Source of the DNA: a virus
Length of the DNA: 22,580 nt
IMG/VR virus record: IMGVR_UViG_3300042526_000101
Span: 1 to 22,580 of that record
Direction: 5' to 3' (one strand)
This document shows positions 17,268-22,580 of the stretch, one piece after another. Below the pieces are notes generated by a model. The model was not told where the DNA came from, did no database searches, and saw only the letters and a program-made list of their open reading frames with translations. The stretch's first letter is position 1. Each line of letters begins with the position of its first letter. Made by a program: the position numbers and the translations under genes.

Positions 17268-17969
17268 TTACATTAGGTTTTCGTAGTCAAGACCCATACC
17301 TATACCAAACCCTACCTTTTGAGCATTTGCCCCTTGTAAAGATAGTACGTCATTACTGTCACTAGTCTGACCACCACTAAATACTCTGGCTTTCATGTCT
17401 TCCCACTCTTTTTGACCTTTGTCTTTATTTGTTTCCCCGTCTAAATCCACACCTTGAATTGCTGCAAGAAATTTCTTTTCTTGATAATCTAAATCTCTAA
17501 TTGATCCAATAGTTGCTACTAGTTCAGGCATTGATAGGTTTGCCTCTAGTTCTTTATAGTCTTTCCATATACCCAGCAAAAATATTTCAGACTCTAACTT
17601 TGCTAAATCTAATTCATCCCAACCGCTACCCATAGTGTCTTGTTTTAGTGCTTGTTCTTTTACTGGCTCATCTACTTCTCCGTTGACACTAATACCGCCA
17701 CCAATATTAATTATTTTATAGATAGTGGGTAGATCAACATTATCTTCAAGGTCTTCAATTGTCTTTGCAATTTCTGGCTTATACTGTTGCATAGCAATTC
17801 TTGCACATTCTGACAAATAAGATATTGATTCAAGATCATTTTTTGATTCTTTAATTAAATGGAATGCTTCCATAAACTCCCTAAGATACTTAATCTTGAG
17901 AGGATAAATTTCTATCGTTTCGCCATCTATTAATGTAATAGTATCTGACTTATATATTCTTGTTGCCAT
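17268..17969 (-). CDS. Long tail assembly chaperone (GT-like, in one continuous frame)
   Basis: A 233-aa protein with two parts. Residues 1-95 are paralogous to the next gene (ITLIDG, PLKI, IAMQQYKPE, DLPT). Residues about 115-190 (ELDLAKLESEIFLLGIWKDY, then LSMPELVATI and EKKFLAAIQGVDLD) resemble the T-type extension of actinophage chaperones as I remember them. In lambda-like phages this long form arises by programmed frameshifting; here it is read in one frame, and no slippery heptamer is evident at the junction (residues 95-115). The start is supported by alignment with the paralogue from residue 1. There is no usable Shine-Dalgarno sequence, and a TGGTAAAAT element ends seven bases before the ATG, so a leaderless message is possible. 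It follows the major tail gene across a terminator. Confidence 0.85.
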   Translation of the reverse strand: MATRIYKSDTITLIDGETIEIYPLKIKYLREFMEAFHLIKESKNDLESISYLSECARIAMQQYKPEIAKTIEDLEDNVDLPTIYKIINIGGGISVNGEVDEPVKEQALKQDTMGSGWDELDLAKLESEIFLLGIWKDYKELEANLSMPELVATIGSIRDLDYQEKKFLAAIQGVDLDGETNKDKGQKEWEDMKARVFSGGQTSDSNDVLSLQGANAQKVGFGIGMGLDYENLM

Positions 17970-17976
17970 CTTATCA

Positions 17977-17985
17977 ATTTTACCA
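17977..17985 (-). promoter_or_regulatory. Extended -10-like element before the long chaperone
   Basis: On the minus strand this reads TGGTAAAAT, one mismatch from the extended -10 consensus. The predicted transcription start is about 17970, one base before the ATG at 17969, which would make the message essentially leaderless. It overlaps the end of the terminator's U-tract region. Single-mismatch AT-rich elements are weaker evidence than the perfect copies elsewhere. Confidence 0.4.
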
Positions 17986-18021
17986 CAAACAAAAAGCCCA
18001 CCCCCAGTTAAGGGAGTGGGC
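17985..18021 (-). terminator. Rho-independent terminator after the major tail gene
   Basis: In the coding direction, a hairpin (stem GCCCAC/GTGGGC, one mismatch, then CCC/GGG, loop TTAACT, at 17996-18021) is followed directly by TTTTTGTTTGT. It lies 16 bases after the stop of the major tail gene. Partial termination here would cut expression of the chaperones and tape measure relative to the tube protein. Confidence 0.85.
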
Positions 18022-18037
18022 CAGTTGTCAGTTTATA

Positions 18038-18676
18038 TTAAATTGAGTTTGATGCCCAAGTACGGTCAACGATCTTACCGTATGATCCAGAAGCGTCTTC
18101 TGGTAGTAGACGGAATGAAACTTCAAACATTGAAGCCTCATCACGCTTTGCTGATACTGTTACATTTTCAATAGACAAAGCACGGTATGCTGTGTAGACA
18201 CGCTCAATGTATGGAGAGTCTGCACAATCACCTGTTCCTGGTCCAACAGCACAGATAGCACGTTCTACTGGACATTCACCGATGTCGCCTGCAGAAAGAT
18301 TTAATGTTCTTCCTGCTGATGTCAACTTGTTTCCAGATAGATCATCTGAGTTGGCTGCCAATGCGAGAAGCAAGTTCTCTAGTGTAGCCTCAGCAAAAGC
18401 AGTTGCAAGGTTAACCTGCATGCCCTGCTTATAAAGTTTAGCAACGTCAAGAATCTGGTCCACCTGGACTTCACCGAAGTCTGGTTGGAACTGCATTTCA
18501 AGACCGTTCATGGTATAACCTACGTTATCGTAAGCAGCGTCATCAGCCAAAGTTTCCTTGTATGATTCACCGTTTACAAAAGCGGCCATTGTACCTGGCG
18601 TTAGGGTTGTATCTGCAACGAAAAGCGCTGCTGCACCAACGATAATGTTGGTCGATGTTCCACGACTATATGCCAT
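18038..18676 (-). CDS. Major tail (tube) protein
   Basis: A 212-aa protein in the position and size range of siphovirus tail tube subunits, which stack as hexameric rings around the tape measure protein. It starts MAYSRGTSTNIIVGAAALFV. Residues 58-75 (LEMQFQPDFGEVQVDQIL) and a C-terminal strand set (ALSIENVTVSAKRDEASMFE, then VSFRLLPE) fit the tube beta-sandwich with its N-terminal beta hairpin. Three cysteines (residues about 134-151) surround a GPGTGD loop that may be surface-exposed. The G+C content is visibly higher than in most neighbours, as in the capsid gene, in line with codon bias for high expression. The ATG has GAGGTG about 5-6 bases upstream. It is flanked by a promoter-like element before and a rho-independent terminator after, so it can be transcribed as its own strong unit. 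Confidence 0.85.
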   Translation of the reverse strand: MAYSRGTSTNIIVGAAALFVADTTLTPGTMAAFVNGESYKETLADDAAYDNVGYTMNGLEMQFQPDFGEVQVDQILDVAKLYKQGMQVNLATAFAEATLENLLLALAANSDDLSGNKLTSAGRTLNLSAGDIGECPVERAICAVGPGTGDCADSPYIERVYTAYRALSIENVTVSAKRDEASMFEVSFRLLPEDASGSYGKIVDRTWASNSI

Positions 18677-18741
18677 TTATTCACCTCTTCCTTAAAAATA
18701 GATATTAAGTTGTTTTGGCGTTTTTTGTTTCCTCAGCCATA

Positions 18742-18750
18742 ATTATAACA
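18742..18750 (-). promoter_or_regulatory. Extended -10 promoter-like element before the major tail gene
   Basis: On the minus strand this reads TGTTATAAT in the 79-base gap after the tail terminator gene. Transcription from about 18735 would give a leader of about 59 bases ending in the GAGGTG ribosome binding site of the major tail gene. No good -35 hexamer is visible upstream. Together with the terminator at 17985-18021 it would make a one-gene unit for the tube protein. Confidence 0.6.
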
Positions 18751-18755
18751 TTGTT

Positions 18756-19364
18756 TTATATGATTATTTTATTTGCATTAGAGAGTCTTGCTTCTGGTGC
18801 CCAGCCATGGTTTGTGAGGTCTTGGTCTTGATGGTAATCAAAGTCAATGATAATCTTATTCCCGCCAAAGGTACGGGCTGTTCCAAAGTCAATAATATCT
18901 CTGGTTTCTTCTAGTTGGTACACCTTGAAATTATGGAATAGGAACATGTTGTCTACTGTGGTTCCGTCATCTAACTGCACCTTTCGGTTGGCGCACCAGG
19001 CATTTAATTCCTCTGCAGACTCGTCTCCACGGTCAAGAAGTCTCAAGACAGCCTCTTGTGTCTGGATCATGGTTGGAATTGAGTCTTCTCCAAGACCATA
19101 GAAATAATACAATATTTGTTCACATTTAATGTGTGGAAACCCACTTCTATTCATCTTGATAAGTCTATCCCAGGTACAGGCAACTCCATTGCTGACTGGA
19201 GTGTTCACATCATTTAGAATCATCCACTTTTCTGTAAGGTCATCAAGATTAAAGGGTGATGGTGGAAAAAACGGGGTTACATATCCTAGGCTCTCACTTA
19301 GTTTTGATTGTAAGTACTTATTGATCCATAATAATGGAGTATTTAATAAATCTGTATTAGCCAT
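18756..19364 (-). CDS. Tail terminator protein candidate
   Basis: A 202-aa protein encoded directly before the major tail protein, where siphoviruses usually place the tail terminator that caps the tube and docks it to the head. The central part is helical, with an IKCEQILYYFYGLGED segment (residues about 78-93), and the C-terminus is beta-rich (FGGNKIIIDFDYH). The call rests on order and size; I cannot see a diagnostic motif. The start overlaps the preceding gene by eight bases in another frame, with a GGGG about seven bases upstream of the ATG. After its stop comes one of the few real gaps in the window. Confidence 0.6.
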   Translation of the reverse strand: MANTDLLNTPLLWINKYLQSKLSESLGYVTPFFPPSPFNLDDLTEKWMILNDVNTPVSNGVACTWDRLIKMNRSGFPHIKCEQILYYFYGLGEDSIPTMIQTQEAVLRLLDRGDESAEELNAWCANRKVQLDDGTTVDNMFLFHNFKVYQLEETRDIIDFGTARTFGGNKIIIDFDYHQDQDLTNHGWAPEARLSNANKIII

Positions 19365-20037
19365 TTAGTAACCCCGCATTTGCTATCCATCTATATCCAA
19401 CATCTAATCCTTTTGATCTTCCTGTTTTCTTTCCTCTTGTTAGGTTCTTCTTATATAATATAGGGTTTTCTAAGTATTGTGATATACCGCTTGATCTTAA
19501 AAATGCCTGTGTAAAGTATTTTGTAAAAAATGAGTCAATAACTTTTTCAAATGATCCTTCTGTGGCATCTCCGCCAGGATTGTCTACATTAATACTATTT
19601 TTAGTAAAGACCGTTTCTCCATCTTTTTCAAATACAAGCACATTAGAATTTCTTGGTGTAATCGTTACTGGTATTCCCTCTTCCATTATTCTGGCCTTGT
19701 CATAAAAAGGAACATTTGATCCATCTTTGATTGATGATGATTGTTTGAAGTTTGTTATAAATGTTAGTCCATTATTGCTTACTGTGTGTTTTATATCGTA
19801 TAGTCTTGCATTTGGACTTCCCACCTGATACCATTCATATATATGGTTAAGTGCTGTTGGATTTACCCTTGCATTTGAGTCAATATACTTTTGTAGCATT
19901 TCTGAAATGTTTAAACCAAGATTATGAAAGAACTGAACTTTTCCTCTTTGAACCCCATCCAGATATCCAAAAGAATACTCAATTATATTATTCATATCTT
20001 TTTTAAATTGAATGTTGTTGACTGCTAATTTCATCAT
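19357..20037 (-). CDS. Neck / tail completion protein candidate
   Basis: A 226-aa protein between the head closure and tail terminator candidates, fitting the HK97 gp10-type neck or tail completion slot. Residues about 65-85 (LNHIYEWYQVGSPNARLYDI) form a conserved-looking aromatic segment that I recall from neck proteins of large actinophages. The C-terminal 40 residues are basic (KKNLTRGKKTGRSKGLD), which would suit contact with DNA or with an acidic ring. The start overlaps the upstream stop by four bases (ATGA), and two Met codons stand in tandem; either may be used. There is no clear ribosome binding site, so coupling is likely. Confidence 0.6.
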   Translation of the reverse strand: MMKLAVNNIQFKKDMNNIIEYSFGYLDGVQRGKVQFFHNLGLNISEMLQKYIDSNARVNPTALNHIYEWYQVGSPNARLYDIKHTVSNNGLTFITNFKQSSSIKDGSNVPFYDKARIMEEGIPVTITPRNSNVLVFEKDGETVFTKNSINVDNPGGDATEGSFEKVIDSFFTKYFTQAFLRSSGISQYLENPILYKKNLTRGKKTGRSKGLDVGYRWIANAGLLNG

Positions 20038-20480
20038 ATGTCTGATGCCTGATTCTCTGAACGGCGAATGACTAATGCAAAATATTCTGGATCTCCAAAT
20101 GGGCCTATGATTGGTGACTGAGATTCAATCTCATATATTGTTGACTTTCCAGCCCTTGTTCCAGATGTCTCCACATATAGTGGAACATCATTTTTTGTTC
20201 TAATGTTTGTAACAATAACATTTGTTATTGCATCTGCTACATTTTCTTCAGAAAAGCGAATATCTCTCTTTGTTCTTCCTACTAATACTTTCTTTAATGT
20301 TATGTTTACATTTGGCTTTACTTCTTCGTCTACCGTGCCATCTTTTGAAAAATTGCAAACCACTGTCTTATTAAATATCCAAGTCTTTTTAACATTGCCA
20401 TAAGCGCCCTGCTCAACTAGTGGGTAATAAACATCTGCCTTCATTGGATACATGAAGTCTGTCTCTTCACATAGATCCAT
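20034..20480 (-). CDS. Head closure (stopper) protein candidate
   Basis: A 148-aa protein following the adaptor candidate, the position of the head closure ring that holds DNA in the capsid until ejection. It is beta-rich: YPMKADVYYPLVEQGAYGNV near the N-terminus, a central VLVGRTKRDIRF segment, and a C-terminal strand with FALVIRRSENQ. This resembles the SPP1 gp16-type small beta barrel in layout, though the match is by size, order and strand pattern only. The ATG at 20480 overlaps the adaptor stop by one base (TAATG). Internal Met codons at residues 10 and 13 are alternatives: an AAGAG precedes the first of them by about 10 bases, so the true N-terminus may be up to 12 residues shorter. Confidence 0.6.
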   Translation of the reverse strand: MDLCEETDFMYPMKADVYYPLVEQGAYGNVKKTWIFNKTVVCNFSKDGTVDEEVKPNVNITLKKVLVGRTKRDIRFSEENVADAITNVIVTNIRTKNDVPLYVETSGTRAGKSTIYEIESQSPIIGPFGDPEYFALVIRRSENQASDI

Positions 20481-21457
20481 TACAAAACCCAGGGCTTGGA
20501 AATATTATTAACGTATTTATCTAAAATCTTGTCTACTAGGATATTGCCAGTTCCATCAAGCAGTCTCTTGTCATACTCAATCTTAAACTGCTCAGTGCTG
20601 TAGGCCTTTACATATCTCTTGTAATAATCTAGTTTTCCACACTTAATGTCATTAATAAGCATTCTTGTTGCATCTTGAATATCATATGGTACAACCTTGT
20701 ATCCAGTTTCTAGAAGAATAATATAATCTGTTCCTTCAGAAAATGCTACACCAGAACTGACTGTTTGAACATTACCACTGTCTTCTGTATCAAATAAAGA
20801 AATTGAGTCTGAGTATCCTAATGGTATTCTTGCTGGCTTTCTTTCTGCACGGTTTAAAGCATCTACTGTCTCTACGGGATCTTTTGTAATTGCAGTCTTG
20901 TCTTTTGTTATTAAATAGTTATATGTGGTTAATGCTGCTGGGGTTTCTGATGAGTCATATACTAACTCTGCATTCTCATGTACCGTTAAAATTTTATGTG
21001 TTTTATCCCAAAGCGGTATGTAATCAGTTCCCTGTCCAACAACTTCTAGGTAAGACCTCTTATAATAAAAACCACCAGTGACTGAATCAATAATTGCTCT
21101 TGCAAGATTTTCATGATCTGTGTACTCTGCTATTTCAGTAGGAGTTGTTCCAAGTGTTGCTGGATCTACATACGGTCTTGTTATGTCTAAATTATCTTCT
21201 ACTACTATGTCTCCACGAACATCTTGAACTCCAGAGACTGTAAGGCTTTCGTAAATTGTAACGGGATATGATTTATCATACTTAGTAAATTCTTCAGTAA
21301 GTGCATAGGTAAGAACACTTTGATTATTTGATTGAAGAACTATTTCTGTTTCTGTTTGCTCTAGAAGGTCTTCAATTACAAGAATATACTCTGTAGATGC
21401 TTCTGGTACTGTATACGATACAGATAAAGGATATGGTGGCTTACGTAGTATTTGCAT
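20480..21457 (-). CDS. Head-tail adaptor (connector) protein candidate
   Basis: A 325-aa protein in the first connector slot after the capsid region. Residues about 94-125 (RPYVDPATLGTTPTEIAEYT, then a LARAIIDSVTGGFYYKR helix) have the short helical pattern of gp6/gp15-type adaptors that bind the underside of the portal. Residues 255-325 add another helical stretch (DATRMLINDIKCG, YYKRYVKAYSTEQFKIEYDK). The length is about twice that of simple adaptors; the extra parts are a beta-rich N-terminal domain of about 90 residues and a central beta-rich insert at about 150-255. The start overlaps the previous gene by one base (TAATG) with no good ribosome binding site. The portal gene must lie outside the window. 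Confidence 0.65.
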   Translation of the reverse strand: MQILRKPPYPLSVSYTVPEASTEYILVIEDLLEQTETEIVLQSNNQSVLTYALTEEFTKYDKSYPVTIYESLTVSGVQDVRGDIVVEDNLDITRPYVDPATLGTTPTEIAEYTDHENLARAIIDSVTGGFYYKRSYLEVVGQGTDYIPLWDKTHKILTVHENAELVYDSSETPAALTTYNYLITKDKTAITKDPVETVDALNRAERKPARIPLGYSDSISLFDTEDSGNVQTVSSGVAFSEGTDYIILLETGYKVVPYDIQDATRMLINDIKCGKLDYYKRYVKAYSTEQFKIEYDKRLLDGTGNILVDKILDKYVNNISKPWVL

Positions 21458-21789
21458 TATTTACCGTAATAACTCGCTAATTCTTCAGGTGTCGCAATGC
21501 GGACCTGCTTACGTGTTAGCCATTTTTCTGATGCTTCTTTGGTTACAATATTATAACCTGGGGTTAGTTGGCCAACCTTTACCCAATGTAAACTTTTAGT
21601 TGAATGTATTGCAATCTTTTCACTTGTTTTACTTGGTTCAATAACTTCTTTGTTTGGGTCTGGAATAAAACTGCCTATTGTTTCCAATATCTGCATTTTT
21701 GTTGTTGCCCCATCTAAATTAATATTATTCTTTTTGGCATAGGACTTTAACTCAAAAACTGTTTTTGTAACTAATTCTTCAATTGTCAT
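21457..21789 (-). CDS. Small capsid-linked protein with SAP/Rho-N-like motif
   Basis: A 110-aa protein encoded directly after the major capsid gene. Residues about 3-40 (VFELKSYAKKNNINLDGATT followed by KMQILETI) have the two-helix pattern of SAP, HeH/LEM or Rho N-terminal domains, small nucleic-acid-binding folds often found beside phage capsid genes. The C-terminal half (WVKVGQLTPGYNIVTKEASE, then KWLTRKQVRIATPEELA) looks like a separate small structured piece, perhaps contacting the capsid. Whether it binds DNA, decorates the shell or assists assembly cannot be told from sequence. It has a strong AGGAGG eight bases before the ATG and a TGGTATAAT element about 20 bases before the start, so it may begin a separate transcript. 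Confidence 0.6.
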   Translation of the reverse strand: MTIEELVTKTVFELKSYAKKNNINLDGATTKMQILETIGSFIPDPNKEVIEPSKTSEKIAIHSTKSLHWVKVGQLTPGYNIVTKEASEKWLTRKQVRIATPEELASYYGK

Positions 21790-21808
21790 AATTATATCCT
21801 CCTATGTT

Positions 21809-21817
21809 ATTATACCA
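21809..21817 (-). promoter_or_regulatory. Extended -10 promoter-like element after the capsid gene
   Basis: On the minus strand this reads TGGTATAAT, 11 bases downstream of the hairpin that follows the capsid gene. The predicted start near 21802 falls at the edge of the AGGAGG ribosome binding site, giving a very short leader of about 13 bases. The -35 region lies in the hairpin stem and is not recognisable. Confidence 0.55.
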
Positions 21818-21828
21818 GAATGTGAAGA

Positions 21829-21856
21829 AGGAGGGCAGTTGTTACACCGCCCTCCT
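21829..21856 (-). terminator. GC-rich hairpin after the major capsid gene, probable weak terminator
   Basis: In the coding direction an 8-bp perfect stem (AGGAGGGC/GCCCTCCT) with a 12-base loop is followed by TTCTTCACATTCT, a broken U-tract. It sits about 20 bases after the capsid stop. It may end part of the capsid transcripts or protect their 3' ends from decay. The poor U-tract makes full termination unlikely. Confidence 0.6.
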
Positions 21857-21870
21857 CATTCAATTATTTA

Positions 21871-21883
21871 TGAGTATTACTCA
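21871..21883. repeat. Perfect 13-bp palindrome across the capsid stop codon
   Basis: The sequence TGAGTATTACTCA has six-base arms around one central base and contains the capsid gene's TAA. With a one-base loop it cannot fold as an RNA hairpin, so if it matters it is as a DNA dyad. It may be chance. Confidence 0.4.
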
Positions 21884-22580
21884 GAAGCAGAGTTTGCATC
21901 TGCATAAGCAACTGCATCTAGTTCTTCCCATTGAATACCAAAGCGGACGAATACTGTGTATTCAATTGTATCCTTCTTTGGCTTGTATTCACGGTTTACA
22001 GTAATATCACGCTGGAATCCCCATACACGGTTTGATGGGAATGTCAAGTCGACGAAACCATCTGGGTAGTAAGGAACTTCCATTACATCAATTCCTAATA
22101 CACGAGTTGTACGTGCATTACCAATTGTCTGTGCGTTTCCATCAAGGTAATCTTGACGGTTTGCAGGTGTACCTGCTGGGCGACCAGCAAATGCTTCTGC
22201 GATTGCATCGCCTAGTGTACCGTTATTTGAAACGATACCCTGGAAAGCATCTGTACCAGCGTAGAACTTTAGGTTCGACTTAACTGCACGATACTTACGT
22301 GGCATTGCTAGAATGATGTTCTGCATTACTGTTGGTGTCCAAGCATCATTAGCGACAGTAACAACTGACTCATGAGCATCGTTTACATACTGTCCACCTG
22401 TGTATACAGAGTTTGTAGTCTGCGCTACGAAACCTTGCATAATTGACAAGAAGTCACCTGTAGCACCGTCACCATTAATGGCAAGGTCTTCAATATCGTT
22501 TGCGAATGCATTTGTCATCAAGCGAACTAGATGATCTTCAAGTGCTCCACCTTCAATATTGTCTTCTAATGATTCTGTAG
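21877..22580 (-). CDS. Major capsid protein, HK97 fold, C-terminal part (truncated by window edge)
   Basis: The frame is open from the window edge (last full codon ends at 22578), giving 233 C-terminal residues of the shell subunit. The first visible residues (ESLEDNIEGGALEDHLVRLM, then FANDIEDLAINGDG) match the spine-helix region of HK97-type capsid proteins. Further on, QNIILAMPRKYRAV, a LKFYAGTDAFQ segment and VMEVPYYPDG fit the P and A domains, and the C-terminus (YTVFVRFGIQWEELDAVAYA) is the usual closing strand and helix. A TTG/ATG pair near 22521 is internal and should not be taken as a start. G+C and codon choice differ from the minor tail genes, suggesting high expression. A hairpin follows the stop, then a promoter-like element for the next gene. 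Confidence 0.9.
   Translation of the reverse strand, partial: TESLEDNIEGGALEDHLVRLMTNAFANDIEDLAINGDGATGDFLSIMQGFVAQTTNSVYTGGQYVNDAHESVVTVANDAWTPTVMQNIILAMPRKYRAVKSNLKFYAGTDAFQGIVSNNGTLGDAIAEAFAGRPAGTPANRQDYLDGNAQTIGNARTTRVLGIDVMEVPYYPDGFVDLTFPSNRVWGFQRDITVNREYKPKKDTIEYTVFVRFGIQWEELDAVAYADANSASE

Noticed and set aside
17268-17969. Programmed frameshift within the long chaperone
   Set aside because: The G-like and T-like parts are already in one frame and no X-XXY-YYZ heptamer was seen at residues 95-115, so a shift is not needed to join them.
18705-18740. Eleven-codon open frame (MAEETKNAKTT) before the major tail gene
   Set aside because: It has no ribosome binding site and its ATG lies upstream of the predicted transcription start at about 18735; most likely chance.
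21877-22521. Capsid gene starting at 22521
   Set aside because: That codon is TTG inside an open frame that runs on to the window edge with typical capsid sequence, so the gene is truncated rather than starting there.

Overview
The window is the head-completion and tail block of a long-tailed (siphovirus-type) double-stranded DNA phage or prophage. Every convincing gene lies on the minus strand, so transcription runs from the right edge to the left edge. The DNA is AT-rich and gene-dense: most neighbours overlap by 1-8 bases or abut, mainly as TAATG, ATGA or TAAATG junctions. From memory and without a database search, several proteins recall the large-genome Streptomyces phages often called cluster BE: the tape measure N-terminus, the chaperone C-terminus, and the two small regulators at the left end. 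The AT-rich composition does not suit Streptomyces itself, so a low-GC actinobacterial host is a reasonable but unproven guess.

Right part (about 22580 to 18756): the C-terminal half of an HK97-fold major capsid protein cut by the window edge, a small protein with a SAP/Rho-N-like segment, then head-tail adaptor, head closure, neck/tail completion and tail terminator candidates. Middle (18676 to 16893): the major tail protein, a rho-independent terminator, and two tandem paralogous tail assembly chaperones, one long (GT-like) and one short (G-like), each with its own start codon. Then comes a very large tape measure protein (2897 aa) with repeated linker modules, hydrophobic segments, coiled coil and an Ala-rich tract. 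Left part (8178 to 2): a distal-tail-like protein, a 1440-aa hub-like protein with an embedded lectin-like beta sandwich, four smaller minor tail or fibre proteins (the last with an H-type-lectin-like C-terminus), and finally an overlapping pair of small putative nucleic-acid-binding proteins (zinc ribbon and winged helix).

Only four gaps longer than 40 bases occur, all in the right and middle parts. Each carries an extended -10 promoter-like element (TGN followed by TATAAT or TAAAAT) on the coding strand, and two also hold GC-rich hairpins. This suggests that the capsid, major tail protein and chaperones are separately dosed within one long late operon. The most unusual observation is that the two chaperone products, normally made from one gene by programmed frameshifting, seem here to come from a duplicated gene, with a promoter-like element in front of the short copy. 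Portal, terminase, protease and the capsid N-terminus would lie beyond the right edge. No RNA genes, CRISPR arrays, insertion sequences or integration sites were seen, and no stretch over 300 bases lacks a gene.
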